A stretch of 64,000 bases of DNA, taken from NCBI GenBank assembly GCA_036852015.1, contig JAANDG010000166.1:62001-126000 (forward strand), given 5' to 3'. The stretch is from Pelodera strongyloides. Lineage: Eukaryota; Nematoda; Chromadorea; Rhabditida; Rhabditidae. Positions within the stretch are counted from its first letter, which is position 1. Every line of letters starts with the position of its first letter. Below are positions 46,201 through 57,715 of the stretch, in pieces. The position numbers were made by a program, and so were the translations under genes. Under the pieces are notes generated by a model. It did no database searches. It saw nothing but the letters and a program-made list of their open reading frames with translations, and was not told the DNA's origin.

Positions 46201-49200
46201 GAGAAAAGTTTACCTGCCAAATTATTTTGTGTTTTGCGAAAGAAAATAAGATTCATTTGCATACATCTTATGCAAATGTACATTAGTATAAAAAATCGAG
46301 CTGAATTCGAGCAAATTAGCATACGTAGGTAACGTTCCAAAAGCCGGACGGCATTTCGCTTTAATAATGCTTCCTTAGCCTTGAAATAAGGGACGACCGA
46401 CTGATGCATGTTATGTGCGTGTTGCAACTGAACTGAAGCTCTGCGCATGTTTTTCTTCCTACTTAGACTAGTATTTTGGTCTCCCTAACTACTGTAGATC
46501 TCCATTTGTGTGGCTTCCCAATACGTCTACCTGGGCTTATATATTAAAACTTAATCCTATATGACGTTTGAGGTTTCTTTTCTTTTTTTTGGTTTCCCGG
46601 AAAGAGTAGCGAAACATTACGGCAAATGTTTTTTGGTGCGGTTTTCGCGGGTTACGGGTTGCGGTAACTATTCTATTGTGTTGCTGTTAGAATTGAAAAC
46701 AACCATTTCGTCAACATGAAACTTTGTTGGTGCGCGGCGACAACTTTGCTCGCCAGGTCCTTGCCTCGTCACTGAGTATACCGCCTTTTGCGTAGAAAAT
46801 AATTTTGCCTACGGAAGGGTGAAGTCACCGAGCACCTTTTTTCTGACCCTGCAACTGTTTTTCGTATTTTCGCCCAAAGGCCATATTCACCACTCCGAAT
46901 CCCTCTGGGAAAAATTCCCTGGGGACAGAAAATATCATTCTAAGTGAGACACGCAGAGAAAAAGGCGGGGACTTGAGTGGTGAATACATATGTCTTCGCC
47001 AGACTCGGGCGCATTACATTTTCGCATCATGATCCCACCGCGCACTACACGCGTTTCTCTAATTGCGGAAGTACCAAAACTAGCATATATTAGCAGTGAA
47101 AGAAGTTGTGACGTAACAAAAAGACTAGGTGACGATTTTTTTTCTGAAATGCCATATAATCAAGTAAGTCTTCATACACTACGCGTCATCTCGCTTGCAT
47201 GCATATAAATATAAAACTTATCACCCTGTCTCCTATAAGCTCTCCCATCTCTCTCTCGTGGGTCTTCCCCCAACAGAGCTCACCAAAAGTATCTCTGACT
47301 CTCTTACTTTATTTTAATTCAGCTGTCTTTGCCAACTTAAGTAACATACTATAAATAGAAGCTTAAAATTAAAATTAAACTTAAATTTCATGTTGGGAAC
47401 TTTTGTTTGGGTTGTTCAATATTCCATAATTTAACCTTGATTTGTCTGCAATCTGATCAACGCATTGCACACGTACTCTGGTCCTCAGGCGCGCGGCGCG
47501 GAAATGCGTAGCCACGTCCGCGGGAAAGATTGCAAATTTGCATTGCAAAATTCGAGACACAGAGAAACCTCTTTTCTGCGTCTCCGCCTTTCCCGTATTA
47601 AAAAGGCATCTCTTTTCCGTGGACGCGATTGCGCATTTGCGCGCTGCGCGCCTGAGAACGTAGTAGGGTGCGCGCGGAGGTGAGAGTTGGGTGAACAATT
47701 TCTGTTGTCGCACCTGTGGTGGATGCCGGGCCTAGAAAGTATATCGTGTTTTCGCCGCGCACCCGTTAGCACGTTAGGAGTTAGGTCCATCGTGCAAATA
47801 TTCTTTTATCACATAAAGATGAGATAGGGTTGTTCAATTGCCGTTCCGTGTCCATGGTGAAAAGCTATTGAAATTCTGAATGCATTTCATCCTTTTTCTA
47901 TTCCAAATATATTATAATGGAAGCATAATAGCAATGATATACACATATAGTTTAGTGCTATTGTTGTGGAATCCCGCAAAAAGGTCATATTATGTTATAT
48001 GTATAATGCTGATTTTATGACAGGAAATGTTTCCAGTAATGTATGACAGTTTGTTTGCCAGTTCATTTTCCGATTAAATTTCTTTCTAACATGTTATAAC
48101 CATATTCAAAAAAAAATTGTTTTAATTGTCCACTTTCAATAAATAGTTATTTATCTTATGGGGTGGGGAGCGGCATGAGCGCTCAAATATTTCTCTGGTT
48201 CACACTCCCTGTTTCTTTAAAGCGAAATGCCGGCCTGTTTTCGAAACGCATCGTGGTCAACCAAATTCTTACGTATTTATGCTAATTTGCTCGAATTTAG
48301 CTCGTTTTTTTATTCTAATTTATGTTCATTTGCATACGCTGCATAAGAATGCTGGTGTACTCGATGTGTTTCAAAAACCGGCCGGTATTTCGCTTTAAGT
48401 TGTAATCCACAATGAAGCCTACTAATAAACTGTCATATATGTTAATTTTCAAGTTTATCTTTGTAGGTATCGGAATCGCGGGTTGTTCCTCCCTACACGG
48501 TGCGTGGTCAAAATTCTCTGCTGTTGCGCTGCATCCCACTGAAAAAATTGCTGTCATCATGGCATATGAAGGAACTTTTGTCTGTTCCACATGCCTACTT
48601 TTGGTCTCCATGTTTGGTAAGCTACTGTTTGGAAGCTAAACCTATGAAAAATATATATCTTCCAATTAGTGTAGCTGTGTAGCCCTTTTCTAATGAGAGT
48701 CGTCGAACATGAAAAATTGAAAAGCTACTTATGTACATTCGCGGTTGACCTTTGACCTCTTAGTTTTGTTGTCTTGATGTTGTAGTTTATTGCATGATCG
48801 ACCAAACTGCTAACTACAAAAAAAATAGATATAGAAAGTTGCAAAAGTTCTTTTTTTAGTAACTGCCGGCTTAATCACCACAACTCCCTTCATGCAAAAT
48901 GCTTTCCTTACTGCGGCTGCTGGTAGGTTTCTTTGTTTACAACAACTTTACACACGATTTTCATTTTACACATGACATTTATATGAAAAAAGTCTAAAAA
49001 AAAACACTTATTTTCGCAGCAAAACTTTTGACCCCTGAGTGACTCGAACACCCAACCTTTCGATCTGGAGTCGAACGCGCTACCATTGCGCCAAGGAGTC
49101 GTGTTAATCACTTGAAAAAGCTATCCCATCAGACTAACCCACAATTATCGTTTCAGGAATCGCAGCACTTCTGATTCTGACCGTTATGTACCTGACCGTT

Positions 49201-52200
49201 TTTGTGTTCAAGTATGTTGTTTTCAAGTATGAACTGTTTAAAAAACACTTATTACTAAACTATGATCATTTAAATTTAAATACGCGAGGTTACCGATTTG
49301 AACAATTTTTCAATGTTACACCCAAATTGAAACTCTAAACAACGATGTTTTGCAATGCCTAATTTTAGAAAAATAACACTAATTGATTATTTATTAAAAA
49401 TTGTTTAAAAAAAACGGCAAAAAAAAACAATAATTTAGGTCCGGCCAGCGTGAATCCAAAGGTTGCAAATGGTATCATTTCTGTCGATCGGGAGATACCC
49501 ATTTCCCAGGTACGAGAAAAAGTATCACAAGGAGAAAATTGGTGGGTCACGGGTGCGCCAGAAGCGCGCGGACAGGATAATAGTGGGCAACTTTGTCCGC
49601 GCGTGTCTGGCGCGCCTGTGGCGCACAGTGGCCCCCAAGGGTTTCCTCTTTATAATAACTTTCCCAAACAATGGTGATAAGGTGCCCGTCAATACTCACA
49701 AAGGGGCCGAATGTTAAGCATTTAGCTTAGCAGCGGCACCTTAATTTTACGAATAATTACTTTATTCAGCTCCAAATTTGTCCGACTTTGACAACACATC
49801 ATTGGAGGCACTACACGACAGACTAATTGATAGGTACGCACAGATTTCCCAGTAAACCAAGTATGGGGTCCGGGCCAGGGGTTCGATCCCTGCTGCCGTC
49901 GCCTATCGTTATCCCGCACGCAAAACACAAAGAAAAGAAAACATGATTTATGTTTCTTACAGCTTACAGCGATTATCTTATCCTTGCCTTCCTTATTGTA
50001 ACTTAAACTTATTTATTAGTTTGTTTCAGTAAGCCCACTCCATCAAGGCAGTTGGCTGCTTGGTTGCTCAAACCGTCTCTCCGCTATCCCCTAGTCTTCA
50101 TCTGCACTCTCTATTTAATCTTCGCAATCTGGGGATGTCTTCATATCAAGTTTGTTATTAATGCCCTAATTTTAAAAAAATCGCGTATTCCCAAAAATGG
50201 TCACTCCGGTAGCTGAACTAAATGCTCTCATACTAGTCATACTGCGAACGCCTAAGAGTTCCCAACTATGACGGCACCCTCAAACAGTGTTCCCAGCTTC
50301 AGAAGAATTTTGCGGTGAAACAGATACTTTTCCTTTTCACACCAAAATTACTAAAACTCCAGAAATAGTATTTATAAAATGGCAAATTTTAGAATTGACC
50401 TCCGCGAAGAGCATTTCCTCCCCTCAGAGTCACATGCAAGAAAGTTCCTCGAAAACTTCAGGGAAATGTTTGGACGTACAGAGGTACTTCATTTGTATAG
50501 AATTTTGCAGAGCAGTTAAAAACCACAAATCGGTTAAAGCGAAATGCTAGCTCCTTTGGAAAATTTGCATATGATAAGCAAGTCCTATGTATCCTATGCT
50601 ATTTTTGTTCGGGTGCCGTGGACGATCGTACAAAATTAGCATAGGATACATAGGATTTGCTTATCATATGCAAATTTTCCAAAGGGGCTAGCATTTCGCT
50701 TTAAAGAGAAATACCGGCCGGTTTTTGAAACGCATCGTGGACAACTAAATTCGTACGTATTTATGCTAATTTGCTCTAATTTAGCTCGATTTTTTTATTC
50801 TAATTTATATTCATTTACATAAGCTGCAAAAGAATGCTGGTCCACTCGCTCTGTTTCAAAAACCGGCCGGCATTTCGCTTTAATCTAGGGTCTTGAGCGC
50901 ATTACCTCCCATGATTTTTTGATGATCTACTTGAACAATTGTGTTATTGTGTATTTATAGCTTTACCTTTCAGGAATACCTTGAGATAACGATTGAGCAA
51001 AGTTTGGACTACCACGACGCAGATGTACGACAGAGTATCATCGATTTGGTGGATAAGCCAGTGGTATATTTGGCTTCAACCCTTTGCTTCTTCTTTGAAG
51101 AAATAGTTAACAATTACGTGGCTGAAGCTAATAAATGTTCAAATGTTCAACTTTGTCTATCCTAAATGAACCTTTTCATTTCAGAAAGACCAATATGCAT
51201 CCCGGTCCGTCAATTGGTTGTCCGATTTCTCGCGATTTGAGAAGAACTCAATTTACGATATCAATCAGGTATGGAGGAATTTGTAAATTTGATTGGCCTT
51301 ATATTCAGGATATGATGACACACATGGCACGATGGCATTTGGCATAATAAGCTAGTTTTACAATCAGCATACAGTAACCCGTCATATTTTAGGACACTTT
51401 TGTGCCAGTTGTTCGCCTCGTTTTCCTAGCTACGGATCCTTACCAAAGGTAGAGAATTTGGTTTAATTTGAATCGAAGGGCATTCCCTCCCTGCTCTTCG
51501 CGTGACAGTTTCGTTACCTCCCAACGTACTGGGAGTCTTTGGGACACCTTTGGGGCTTTGGGTTGGCCAGATTCTAGGCACTTTTCCAGACCTGAGGCCA
51601 TGTTCATCACTCAATTCTCCATGGGGAATTCCCTGTCTTGTGCTCTGCGTCTCTCACATTAGAATGCTATTTTCTGTCCCCAGGGACTGTTTCCCTGAGA
51701 GAATTGGAGTGGTGAATGTGGCCTCAGTTTATTGCCCCGACATTATCCTTGTGGTTGTAAAACCTTGTGTTGTGGTATCTAAGGGACTGTGTTGAGCCCC
51801 GTCCAAAATGGAAGGGTGAGACACATAATAGGCTTTCCCGGGTATTACATACCCGCATATTTATTAAAACTTTAATATTTAGATTCACAACCGATATAAC
51901 ATTTGATCGTTTCGAGACCCAGATCACACGAAGCCGAATGTACTTGGAATTGACACCGAAGGGAGTTGCTAATAGGTACGGTAAGCTAATGGGTATCTAA
52001 TGAGCTTCCTGCGAAAAATTTTCAATTCGAAAGGATACCGTTTCCGTTTATTTTGCCAAGATTTTCATTCAAAATAAAACTTCATAGTCGACATACTTCA
52101 TAGAAAATAATACTTCGGAGATGTCAATTTTTTTATTGGAGTGTCAAATAGAGTCGTTTTGCAGTAGTTTCTGGAGAACGGTAAACTTTGAAATATAGCA

Positions 52201-55200
52201 GGACACAAAAAATGTTCTTCTTGAATCTATCGTATACCTTATACCTCTTTCTATTGCAGAAAAGCACTGATAGATGAATTGCTCGAAAAAGCCCGTGCCT
52301 CTCAGTTGCCCGTCACGGTGAAGGCACCTTTTGTCTTCAGTATACATCACGATCTACAGGTGCGCAGATTAACTTTGTAAACCATTATATTTTCCTGAAT
52401 CTACTTTTGGTCTCACACGAATAGAACATAATGCGTTCAGTTGTCCGCGAAATTTGAATAGCTCAGGGCCGTAGTATTTTGTTTACAAATTCTTCTTCCC
52501 AATGTGAAATAATCTATTGATTGATTGATTTTCATCAATTTCCGTTTATTGACTGATTTTGCTTCAGGCCCTGTCCTCGGCGATGCTCTCATTTGGTGTA
52601 TTCCTCGCGGTTCTGCTCTTGGTTACTTTGGTAATCTTTGGACAACCCGCACTCACTTTGGTTGTAGTCGCAACTTCGGTAGGTGTACTTCTGTTACCTA
52701 GGGAATAGTTGTCCCCCGAGGCTGTTTTTGGGGAAGGTCTCCCCCAGGCTAAAGCCTGCCCTTTGGGGAAGGTCTCCCCCAGAGTAAAACCTGCCCTTTG
52801 GCCTTTGGGTAGGTCTCCCCCAGGCTAAAGCCTGCCCTAGATCGATCGATCGAACAATTAATCATGACATTCAATTCACTTCTTTCAGTTCTGTGTTCTC
52901 GCTGAAACTATCGGGTACGCCTCTCATTGGGGTGTTCCACTGAACACTGTCACGTTTACAATGGCCATTTGTGGTGAGTTAATAATAACAATTTATTACA
53001 TCAGGGAGATGCGCAAAAAACCAACACAGTGTAAAATGTTCAGATCTATTGAAAGGAGATAAGGACACAAAAGTAGGATTTTTGGGACTTATGACAAGAG
53101 CGCGTATTAGCGTAGCACTACAAACCCAGTAGCTGGACACTATCGGACACTAACACTTAAGCATGCACGGACCCGGATCTACATCAATTAACCCTTTTTG
53201 GTGATTCAACAATAAGTGAATGTGAGGTGTGCGCCGCGCAGGCGCCGCGCACAAAAAAAGAGGGTGATGCTTATTATTCGATTTCTATCTTCCTTATTTG
53301 CCATTTTTTACTAAAAACAATTATCTTCCAGCAAATTCCGTTTCTTGCGTTGTCGCACTGGCATTCTGCTATACTTATGCTAACTCTGGCAAAGGACTTC
53401 GACCAACACAGAGAGTACAGTATACGTTCCAGGTACGGTACATTTTGGGTGCTTGTTATTCTACAGACTGATGATAAATCCGGACTACGGTAGATCTTAA
53501 ATAAATCCACTTTCAGTCGTGCCTGCTATCTCTCATCCTTGCGTGCTCTCTTCCCGTGCTGACGTATATTCCTCTATTATCGATTGATGCCCCGATAATT
53601 ATGCACATATGGCGGATTCTATTGCTGAATGCAGCTGCATCATTCATACACTTTCTACTCTTCTTGCCAAAGTAAGTTAACATCCTGATCCTGATGAGGA
53701 ACACATATTCTAATGAGCCATCCCTCAACTTCGCGCCGAAATCGCGTACAATTGTGAGCCAGTGGACCGCCGCAAAGAAATCGCGCACAATTGTGAGCCA
53801 GTGGACCGCCGCAAAGAAATCGCGCACAATTGTGAGCCAGTGGACCGTCGCAAAGAAATCGCGCACAATTGTGAGCCAGTGGACAGCGCCATGATGCGGC
53901 ATTTGTCAACAGTAACCTAAAAATTCTATTTTCAGTATGCTAACATTCCTCAATGAACATGCTTGGACCGCGATTAGCAATATTTGCACGGGAGGTGATG
54001 ACGATTCAGTGTACTACATTCCGACTACAGGAAGGATTGCGCCAGCCGAGGGGTGAGAATGCTTTAGATATGTTTTCATACTGTAGTTTACTATTCGTAC
54101 TGTAGTTACTTATAATACCGTATAATTACAGTATCGTTATTCTGATAGAGACATGTATATCGATTGATCTCAATAAGCCACCAAAAATGTCTAATTGTTT
54201 ATTTTACTGTTCCATTTGCAGTTTGTATGCATCGTACACGACTTATTCGGTTCCGAAGATTGCCCCGCCCCCTTCCTATCTGGCCATTGGCCCAGCCGAT
54301 CCGTTATACGGTAGATATGAGGGACACTACGCAGCGAGAACGCGACAACCGAGTGCTGCTGAGGTACTGTATTAGTATCTTTTAAGTTTTAAGCTACCTT
54401 TTGTACATATCATGCAACCCTTAGAGGTTTATATGCATTGCTTGTTTTTTTTCACGTGCCAAACATCGTAAGCACCTTTTCTAATTCAAAAATTCAAAAT
54501 TGTGAGTGATTATGTCTTTTGGGAGCAAAATTCCGTGAGTTTCGATTGATATGCGTTTTCACAGCTATATAACCATCCTCTTTGTATACAATCAGCATAA
54601 CTTTTGCCTGTGAACTCGCCCCTTGAAAGCTGAGGGACCTGTCCTAATTATTGACCGTATTTAGCTAGGCTAGAGACCTATAGACATAGTTAGTAAACTA
54701 ATTGTGCTATTTCAGTCGTCGGCTGTCGGCACTCCAATCTGTGGCCGTGACCGTCAACCACGACGTCATTCAAATAAAGAGTCACATGAGGGAATCTATG
54801 AAGCCCCGCCCAGTCCGGTAAGGAACTATGCTAAACTTCTGTTATGGGGGTATGGGTGGGGGGTGGAAATCGACAGCATGCGGCAACAAAAAGGATTTTT
54901 ACCAATTTGTTCGCACACATGTGGCGCTCTCCTGGCACACCACTGGCGCACTGCTGGCCCACCAATTTCTGTTTTTGCCTACTGTTATTTGTAGGGGCTT
55001 GGTTCAGTTTGACTATGACTAAATGTAGAACAAGTCATGGTTTCTTCGGAGAACCTGTTCATATTTGTTTTCCTTTCATTGTCCGGTGTTTCAGTCCTTT
55101 TCAGGCAGAATCCGTCGATTTTTTCTACTACGCCAGATATACGCACGAAAATTAGCGCAAAGAATGTTTATTTTTATGAAAGCAAAATTTATCGAGGGTT

Positions 55201-55864
55201 ATTTATCGCTAAAGGAATCGCAGGTTCACCTTGTGCTGGGCATGGACACTACTGATTTTGCAATTATCGATTTATTGATTTTCTGTTATCGATTGATTTT
55301 AGAGAGTTCGTTCGTCACATTCGCCAGTGAGCAGTCAGGTTGGAGGGAATAGTACTAGAATGGAACCACCGATGAGGAGAGAGCACAGACATCAAGAGAG
55401 TGTCAGACAGGAAAGAGCTGAGGTACGGTAGATTATCCAGCAGATTTGAATGAAATGATCCATCTGCAAGGCGCAAAAGCGGAGAGGCACGAGAATCAGG
55501 AGGATAACCGCATCGTAGATTCTTCTACACCGAAAGTCCACTCATTTTCACCGTCATTTTCGGATTTCGGTTTTCTGTTTCAAAAAAGGAAAGATATGTG
55601 CAAACGTAGTGTGTTCATATAAACTGGTTGCTCTTAAAGCTGGAGTTTGGTGCCTTCTTGACACACTTCGGTATCAAAATAATCATCACCCTGGCACACA
55701 CTTTTTCTGGAGAATCCAATTGGTCAGCCTAATTTATCGATTGATCTTATTTCCTATTGTTTCAGCTTCACAATCAAAATTGGCGTCATCTCATGTCTGA
55801 GCCCCAACAGCCACAATCCTACTTTCCTCAAGCGTACGGTAACCCTGCATTCTATCCTCGATAG
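40276..55864 (+). CDS. Patched/dispatched-related (RND) membrane protein, at least 36 exons
   Basis: Exons: 40276-40374, 40546-40630, 40926-41089, 41229-41288, 41409-41538, 41764-41870, 42162-42272, 42547-42668, 42941-43034, 43575-43649, 43812-43899, 44073-44194, 44410-44507, 44729-44810, 45583-45712, 48467-48616, 48860-48922, 49157-49211, 49439-49509, 49770-49833, 50030-50149, 50393-50483, 50974-51063, 51185-51268, 51393-51448, 51883-51975, 52260-52359, 52568-52678, 52889-52973, 53332-53432, 53517-53671, 53936-54052, 54222-54363, 54716-54817, 55303-55422, 55766-55864. These sum to 1212 codons, in phase throughout. Layout: a disordered cytosolic N-terminus (1-200), TM1 (216-233), first ectodomain, TM2-6 (456-610), TM7 (about 675), and a second ectodomain opening IDLREEHFLPSESHARKFL as in nematode PTR proteins. 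TM8-12 (870-1025) and a polar tail follow. The TM4 and TM10 acidic residues of the family are missing. The start exon is not found. AATAAA follows at 55876. TRA-2, a fast-evolving patched-like protein, is an alternative. Confidence 0.88.
44935..45347. mobile_element. 413-bp TTAA-flanked foldback element, AGGAGGAGG ends
   Basis: AGGAGGAGGCTCACGAGAAT at the left and ATTCTCGTGATCCTCCTCCT at the right, TTAA on both sides (44931-44934, 45348-45351). The arms include GAAGTGCTCAAATAGTTTCC. It lies in the patched-related gene intron 44810-45583. Confidence 0.8.
46246..46360. mobile_element. Truncated MITE, AGCGAAAT family
   Basis: The right two thirds of a family copy ending GCCGGACGGCATTTCGCT-TTAA; the left inverted end is lost. 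Confidence 0.65.
46879..46987. mobile_element. MITE, GGCCATATTCACCACTC family (copy 3)
   Basis: GGCCATATTCACCACTCCG to GGGGACTTGAGTGGTGAATA with a short deletion near the right arm. It lies in the same long intron. Confidence 0.75.
47484..47668. mobile_element. MITE, CTACGTTCTCAGGCGCGC family (copy 2, inverted)
   Basis: TCCTCAGGCGCGCGGCGCG to GCGCGCCTGAGAACGTAG; the interior matches 6686-6859 in reverse orientation (CCTCTTTTCTGCGTCTCCGC). Confidence 0.75.
48221..48394. mobile_element. MITE, TTAA-flanked AGCGAAAT family
   Basis: AGCGAAATGCCGGCCTG to CCGGCCGGTATTTCGCT, TTAA on both sides, about 70 bp before the exon at 48467. Confidence 0.85.
49029..49100 (-). tRNA. tRNA-Trp (anticodon CCA)
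   Basis: A 72-nt cloverleaf, antisense, in the patched-related gene intron 48922-49157. The acceptor GACTCCT pairs with AGGGGTC (one U-G), the D arm is GGCGCAATGGTAGCG, and the anticodon loop CTCCAGA gives CCA. The T stem is GGGTG/CACTC around TTCGAGT and the discriminator is A. No intron. Confidence 0.92.
49874..49901 (+). pseudogene. tRNA T-arm fragment
   Basis: CAGGGGTTCGATCCCTG folds as a T arm with a B box. No matching D or anticodon arm is found upstream. Confidence 0.3.
50538..50700. mobile_element. 163-bp near-perfect palindrome, TTAA-flanked, AGCGAAAT ends
   Basis: AGCGAAATGCTAGCTCC to GGGGCTAGCATTTCGCT with about 70-bp arms (GCATATGATAAGCAAGTCC). It shares the outermost bases and TTAA flank with the AGCGAAATACC family but has a different interior. 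Its right TTAA is also the left TTAA of the next element. Confidence 0.85.
50705..50879. mobile_element. MITE, TTAA-flanked AGCGAAATACC family
   Basis: AGAGAAATACCGGCCGG to CCGGCCGGCATTTCGCT, TTAA on both sides, abutting the previous element. Confidence 0.85.
51596..51723. mobile_element. MITE, GGCCATATTCACCACTC family (copy 4, inverted)
   Basis: GGCCATGTTCATCACTCAAT to GGAGTGGTGAATGTGGCC; the interior GAATGCTATTTTCTGTCCCC is the reverse of the other copies. Confidence 0.8.
52717..52840 (+). repeat. Tandem repeat, about 45 bp x 3
   Basis: GGTCTCCCCCAGGCTAAAGC with CTGCCCTTTGG recurs three times between exons of the patched-related gene. Confidence 0.8.
53739..53886 (+). repeat. 39-bp minisatellite, about 3.8 copies
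   Basis: ACAATTGTGAGCCAGTGGAC-CGCCGCAAAGAAATCGCGC repeats nearly exactly. Because 39 is a multiple of 3, it keeps frames open on both strands. It lies in the intron 53671-53936. Confidence 0.9.
54894..54988 (+). repeat. Dispersed repeat ACACATGTGGCGC (copy 1)
   Basis: Shares GTTCGC-CACATGTGGCGC, TGGCACACCACTGG and ACTGTTATTTG with 56322-56412. It lies in the patched-related gene intron. Confidence 0.65.
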
Positions 55865-57356
55865 GTTGGTACGGTAATAAAATTGTGATATTGATTTTTT
55901 TCGTCTATGTTGCCTATTCTGCTCTTTATTTGCATTTCCACATTTGCTCCACACCCAAATAGGTATGACATAATCTATAAGCAAATCCAATAAAACTATT
56001 GTGCACTTATAGTAATTATTGAACATGTTTTCCCTTTGATTTATTATTTGTGTAATGTTATTAGTATTCGTTTTTAGCTGTGCTATTTCACGCATTTGAC
56101 TGTGATGTTCTCGAGGGTGCCTTATTACTTTCTTTCTTATGACTTATGTTATTACTTTCATTTTTTCTGTATTTAATTAAAAGATTAAATTTATTTCAAA
56201 TATCATTTACATTCTGAACATCTATTTGACATTCCAACTGCGGATTTACCTCATTTTTTCATATTTATATACGTTTTATATTTTTTCTACACTGGAAATG
56301 GACAACAGCTAAAAGGAGTTGACCCGTTTTGTTCGCGCACATGTGGCGCACTGCTGGCACACCACTGGCCCACCAATTTATGTCCTTACTGTCTTTCCCA
56401 ACTGTTATTTGATTTTTACTTTGTGCTTTTTTCACTAATAATTCAAAATTCGCGATTATTTGAGATTTTAAATGACATAATTCGATATATTGATTTGCTA
56501 CAATTTTATTTGTGTATAATAAAAATTTATTTCCGTTTGGGATGGATAGAAAGGTGAACAAAAATTAAAGTTTAAATACCCAAGTTTGAGGTATTTATTC
56601 CATTGTCCTGAAGATGCCGAAAGGCGAAACGTTGACATAAAGATTTGGTTCACATCTGTCCATCGATCTGTCTTACCGGGAGTCGTATAAGCTCGAAGAA
56701 TCTACCTATTATAAAAAATAAAGTGTGATAATTAAGGAAGAAGAAAGATCAAGTTGCTTTATTACAGTAGGTTCGGCATTGTCATGTCATTACTCATTAC
56801 TTACAATTAGATGAACATAGCCAGTATATTCCGAGTACGACGTGTCTGTATTAAAATCATATTTTTTGAGCCCATAATAATATAATAATAATCATATTTA
56901 TTTGATATACTATTTACTGCAATAGCCTTGTAGTTAGTGGTACAGACTGTGAGACAGCTAACTCGCTTCATAAAAGTTACGCAGTTGCGGTTCGTACTTT
57001 CGGTTTTCAACAGGTTTATCGTTTGACAATTGTTTAGAATCCTGTGAAATTTCAACTCTCTATCTTGTCAAACCAACTGACTATATCATACCCCTATTTT
57101 GGAAACCACAAAAATATGCTTGTCCATTGTACGATTACAGCTTGAAAGCGAATCCGAATTGATTAGCATAAAACGGAAGCGCATGGGAATTTACATACTC
57201 AAACCGTGCAAATCATTCATGTTGAATTGAAATTTTATTACCTAAATTATATCTGCACGAATGGAGGGTCGAGGCAATTTGTGGGTATTTTAATGTATTC
57301 TATTTTTTAATAGGTTATATATGAGTATATGTTATGTACTGTAGAGTATTCCATAA
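55865..57356. other. Intergenic between the patched-related gene and NUF2
   Basis: Contains the 3' end signal of the upstream gene (AATAAA at 55876), a repeat copy at 56322-56412 (ACACATGTGGCGC family) and an element remnant around 56607-57050. A run TGTACTGTAGAGTATTCCAT near 57334 recurs at 57682 and, with one change, near 57645. No gene seen. Confidence 0.5.
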
Positions 57357-57629
57357 GGGCGCGTTCGGGATTGATTTTCCGAAAGGAAACTCGGCCAAAT
57401 CCTCGTTCGGGATGGACTTTTTGGAAACGTTCCAATGCTTGGAGAAAACAAAAAATACAGTATTGAATCAGCGTGGGAAAAACGTTTCCCGCGCATATTT
57501 TTCAAATTTTCCATGCTAATTCATACTGTATTTTTTGTTTTCTCCAAGCATTGGAACGTTTCCAAAAAGTCCATCCCGAACGAGGATTTGGCCGAGTTTC
57601 CTTTCGGAAAATCAATCCCGAACGCGCCC
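57357..57629. mobile_element. Foldback MITE, GGGCGCGTTCGGGATT family (copy B)
   Basis: 273 bp, near-perfect palindrome from GGGCGCGTTCGGGATTGATT to AATCAATCCCGAACGCGCCC. TAA at the left, TGA at the right. The interior differs from copy A. It sits in a short tandem array of GTACTGTAGAGTATTCCATA. Confidence 0.8.
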
Positions 57630-57715
57630 TGATATAACGCATTTTATGTAGTGTAGAGTATTCCATAATATAAATCATTTTATGTACTGTAGAGTATTCC
57701 ATAATGTATTTCCAG

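Noticed and set aside
53739..53886. CRISPR-like array
   Set aside because: The repeats are contiguous with no unique spacers, in a eukaryotic intron.
53513..53909. Repetitive ORFs on both strands
   Set aside because: Produced by the 39-bp minisatellite; the region lies between two well-supported exons.
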